Source: Limibacter armeniacum
Lineage (GTDB): Bacteria; Bacteroidota; Bacteroidia; Cytophagales; Flammeovirgaceae
Length of the DNA stretch: 64,000 nt
Reading direction: 5' to 3'
Assembly: GCF_036880985.1 (NCBI RefSeq)
Contig: NZ_JBAJNO010000001.1
Coordinates: forward strand, 1 to 64,000
Both the position numbers and the translations under genes were made by a program. The notes beneath the pieces were generated by a model. That model ran no database searches. It worked only from the letters and a program-made list of their open reading frames with translations, and was not told the origin of the DNA. This document shows positions 61,778 through 64,000 of this stretch, one piece after another (the stretch's first letter is position 1; each line of letters starts with the position of its first letter).

Positions 61778-62710
61778 ATGAGGTTGCTTTGGTTATGTAA
61801 TGGAAATATAGCACCCAATTGCCCTGGTAAAATAGGAGATGTATTGCTAGTGTCAGCAGTAGCCAATGCTTATCAGAAGAATGGCTACAACATTACTTTT
61901 GCAACGCATCAGGGATTGCAAGCAACATTGAGAGGTACGTATGAGTTTGATACGATTCTTTTAGAAGATGATGGGTTGGGTATTGAGCTGTTAAAAGAAG
62001 CGGTTCTTGTAGACCAGGTGGTTATTTTCAAGCCATTTGGAGATCAGCAAGGGAATCTTTGGCAGAAAGAACTAATAAGATCAGGGATACTCCCACAACA
62101 AATTTTTAGAGTGGGAGACCTTAATGCTTATTCCTCTGAAATGCCTCACATGAGTGAACAAATACGGTTAGCGATCGGTTTACCGCTTACTAATAAAAAC
62201 ATATTTCCTTTACTGAAACCTTCCAAACAAGTACCTATCGAGACGTCACCTTATCGCATGATTCTTCCGGTAGCAGGAGGTAAAGAGAAATGCATTACCA
62301 AGGAGCTTATCAATAAAATTATTTTGGATGGGAAAAGCACTGTAATCGCAGTTACCCCATTTGGTGATGAAGAGATATATTTGAATACCTTGAAAGAGAC
62401 ACTCTGCGAATCGCCAAATGTTTCATTTCGGGTAATGTCTCCTGAAGACATTGGGCTAATGGCAATGGGATGTCAAGAGGTACATTTAGCAGATGGAGGA
62501 ATTTGTTGGTCTACAGTAGCTTACCTGAATTGGTTATTTATGAGAGGAAAAATGAATAGCTATCCTGAAGTGAATGTGTATTATGGATTGGATACAAATT
62601 ATAACAGACAACCAGCGGCAAATGTATGGTATCCACTTTTAATCAGACCAAACCACTTACAACTAGTAAACGAGCGGCAAGAGCAAAGACTCGTAGATCT
62701 TCATAAATAA
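61778..62710 (+). CDS. GT9-like (heptosyltransferase-type) protein
   Basis: A 310-residue cytoplasmic protein resembling glycosyltransferase family 9 (ADP-heptose:LPS heptosyltransferases). Evidence is the N-terminal GKIGDVLLVSAVANAY, similar to the family GDVLLTTP motif, and the C-terminal GLMAMGCQEVHLADGGICWSTVAYLN donor-site region. It is somewhat short and divergent, so activity is uncertain. It stands alone after the terminator and may modify lipopolysaccharide or another surface glycan rather than belong to the sugar-import locus. Confidence 0.72.
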   Translation: MRLLWLCNGNIAPNCPGKIGDVLLVSAVANAYQKNGYNITFATHQGLQATLRGTYEFDTILLEDDGLGIELLKEAVLVDQVVIFKPFGDQQGNLWQKELIRSGILPQQIFRVGDLNAYSSEMPHMSEQIRLAIGLPLTNKNIFPLLKPSKQVPIETSPYRMILPVAGGKEKCITKELINKIILDGKSTVIAVTPFGDEEIYLNTLKETLCESPNVSFRVMSPEDIGLMAMGCQEVHLADGGICWSTVAYLNWLFMRGKMNSYPEVNVYYGLDTNYNRQPAANVWYPLLIRPNHLQLVNERQEQRLVDLHK

Positions 62711-63151
62711 TATCAAGTTGCTGACTTTATAAAACATACGGAACCAGTAGTAAATGGAACAAGCTTGTCGGAAGTTAAATTTTTTAACCTTCTATTCTTT
62801 TCTCTCCGATTATTACACCCAAAAGAATTGAACTGATCTAGCATTACAATTGATAGTGGGATTAATTTGATTTTTTATTATGATGCAGATTATCAATCTG
62901 ATAGTGATGTTATTTTGAAATACGAAAAGAGAAGGTTTAATATCTTTAGACTGTTGAAGAATACTAATCAGAGCGTATTTATCGACTTCATCTTAAAACC
63001 CTCTTTGAGGTCGCACATTTAGTTATTTCACGAATCCTCCCTATATTTACACGCCCGCCAAGAACTTTCCTGTCTTTTGATGGACTTATTCTAATATAGG
63101 TCCTTTTTATAAGTTGGAGAGCTTTATGAACCAGAATAATCACACTATTTA
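62711..63151. other. Intergenic region, nothing recognised
   Basis: 441 bp of AT-rich sequence between the GT9-like gene and the asparaginase-type gene. No gene, strong hairpin or repeat was found. The promoter for the downstream gene is presumably in its last part. Confidence 0.4.
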
Positions 63152-64000
63152 ATGAAGAAATATGCTTTGGCCATTCATGGTGGCGCAGGAACAATATTGC
63201 CTTCAATGATGACCCCTGCTTTGGAGATGGCGTATAATGAGGCTTTGGAAAAAGCGCTTAAAGCAGGACAAGTAATCCTTCAGAATGAAGGTTCAGCTTT
63301 GGAGGCAGTAGAGGCAGCGGTAAAAGTAATGGAAGATAGCCCTTTGTTTAATGCCGGTAGAGGAGCGGTTTTTTCCAATGAGGGAACCAATGAAATGGAA
63401 GCATCCATTATGTGCGGAAAGCATCGTATTGCAGGGGCTATAGCAGAAGTCAAGAGCGTGAAAAACCCTATTTCTTTAGCCAAGAAAGTTTTGGAAGACG
63501 ACAGGTTTGTATTCTTGAATGGGAAAGGAGCAGAGCGGTATGCAGATCAGTTTGACGAATTGAAAAAGGTATCACCTGATTATTTTTATACAGAAGAACG
63601 CTATAATCAATGGCAAGCGGTCAAGAACGAAGATCGAGCACTTTTAGATCATGATGGCGCTTCAAACTTGCAACATGAAGACCCAATCATTCAGAACCAA
63701 GACGCAAAGGGAGGAGATTACAAGTTTGGAACAGTAGGAGCTGTAGCACTTGATATGGAAGGTAACCTGGCAGCTGCAACGTCTACAGGAGGCTTAACCA
63801 ACAAGAAATTTGGCCGATTGGGCGACAGTGCTTTGATAGGCTGTGGTACTTATGCGGACAATCATTCTTGTGCGGTGTCCTGCACGGGATACGGAGAACA
63901 CTTTATCCAAAACACAGTGGCAAGGGATATTTCAGCCAGAATGGAATTTGGTGGTATGTCCTTGAAAGAGGCTGCCAATAAAGTGGTAATGGACCAGTTG
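63152..64000 (+). CDS. Isoaspartyl peptidase/L-asparaginase (Ntn hydrolase), 3' truncated
   Basis: The first 283 residues of an Ntn-type isoaspartyl peptidase/L-asparaginase, open to the window edge. It starts KKYALAIHGGAGTI at the ATG 63152. FNAGRGAVFSNEGTNEMEASIM (substrate loop) and the autocleavage site GTVGAVALD with Thr194 as the new N-terminal nucleophile are present, as is STGGLTNKKFGRLGDSALIG. The protein self-cleaves into two chains. The family releases Asp from isoaspartyl peptides or hydrolyses Asn, and has some relatives that cleave GlcNAc-Asn; the HGGAG start favours the first. No signal peptide, so cytoplasmic. Confidence 0.94.
   Translation, partial: MKKYALAIHGGAGTILPSMMTPALEMAYNEALEKALKAGQVILQNEGSALEAVEAAVKVMEDSPLFNAGRGAVFSNEGTNEMEASIMCGKHRIAGAIAEVKSVKNPISLAKKVLEDDRFVFLNGKGAERYADQFDELKKVSPDYFYTEERYNQWQAVKNEDRALLDHDGASNLQHEDPIIQNQDAKGGDYKFGTVGAVALDMEGNLAAATSTGGLTNKKFGRLGDSALIGCGTYADNHSCAVSCTGYGEHFIQNTVARDISARMEFGGMSLKEAANKVVMDQL

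Overview
The window looks like a chromosomal segment of a Bacteroidota bacterium, most likely a marine Cytophagales-type glycan degrader. This rests on two SusC/SusD outer-membrane pairs, one with an STN-type TonB transducer plus ECF sigma/FecR, a type IX secretion C-terminal domain on one protein, many lipoproteins with LxxC lipoboxes, and several glycoside hydrolases. No rRNA, tRNA, CRISPR array, phage or intact insertion sequence was recognised. The genus is not claimed.

Layout: (1) 1-1825, the 3' part of a GH3 xylosidase-type gene. (2) 1975-3804, small minus-strand metabolic genes: an NTF2-like protein, an ABM-type monooxygenase and acetolactate decarboxylase. (3) 4174-14654, a polysaccharide-degradation cluster without its own SusC/D in view: a TPR/LuxR-type regulator, a nucleoside-hydrolase-like exported protein, GH2, GH30, GH3 and GH16. 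The GH16/GH2 combination suggests an algal galactan (inference). (4) 14939-20495, a minus-strand detoxification-type cluster under an AraC-family regulator: two NTF2-like genes, an MDR dehydrogenase, a nitroreductase and an aldo/keto reductase. A 39-bp near-identical element lies upstream of two of its genes. (5) 20835-22079, an isolated lipoprotein resembling DUF3370.

(6) 22264-46000, a large catabolic locus: HAD phosphatase, GH38-like protein, DUF4127 protein, ROK kinase, DUF5009 acyltransferase-like membrane protein, YkuD-like lipoprotein, SusC, SusD and a sodium/solute symporter on the plus strand. These converge on a tight five-gene minus-strand operon of transporter, HyuA-type ATPase, degenerate FAD protein, NanE and FAD oxidoreductase. 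(7) 46074-53850, a possible small coiled-coil gene and four individually terminated minus-strand genes for exported proteins: a NAGPA-type phosphodiester glycosidase with a T9SS tail, two GHL10 glycosidase-like lipoproteins and a DUF5018/DUF4623 lipoprotein. (8) 54285-61523, STN-SusC, SusD, ECF sigma and FecR anti-sigma. (9) 61778-64000, a GT9-like protein and the 5' part of an isoaspartyl peptidase/asparaginase.

The most interesting idea is that regions 6-8 form one undescribed system for taking up and dismantling an amino-sugar (ManNAc/GlcNAc) glycopolymer that contains phosphodiester-linked sugars. In this model NAGPA and GHL10 proteins act outside, SusCD and the symporter import, and the GH38-like protein, ROK kinase, NanE and HAD protein act in the cytoplasm. 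Two putative hydrolases lack a canonical catalytic residue: the GH38-like protein has Phe where the nucleophile Asp is expected, and the GH2 has Asn where the acid/base Glu is expected. Gene functions are family-level calls made by reading the sequence; no database search was run.
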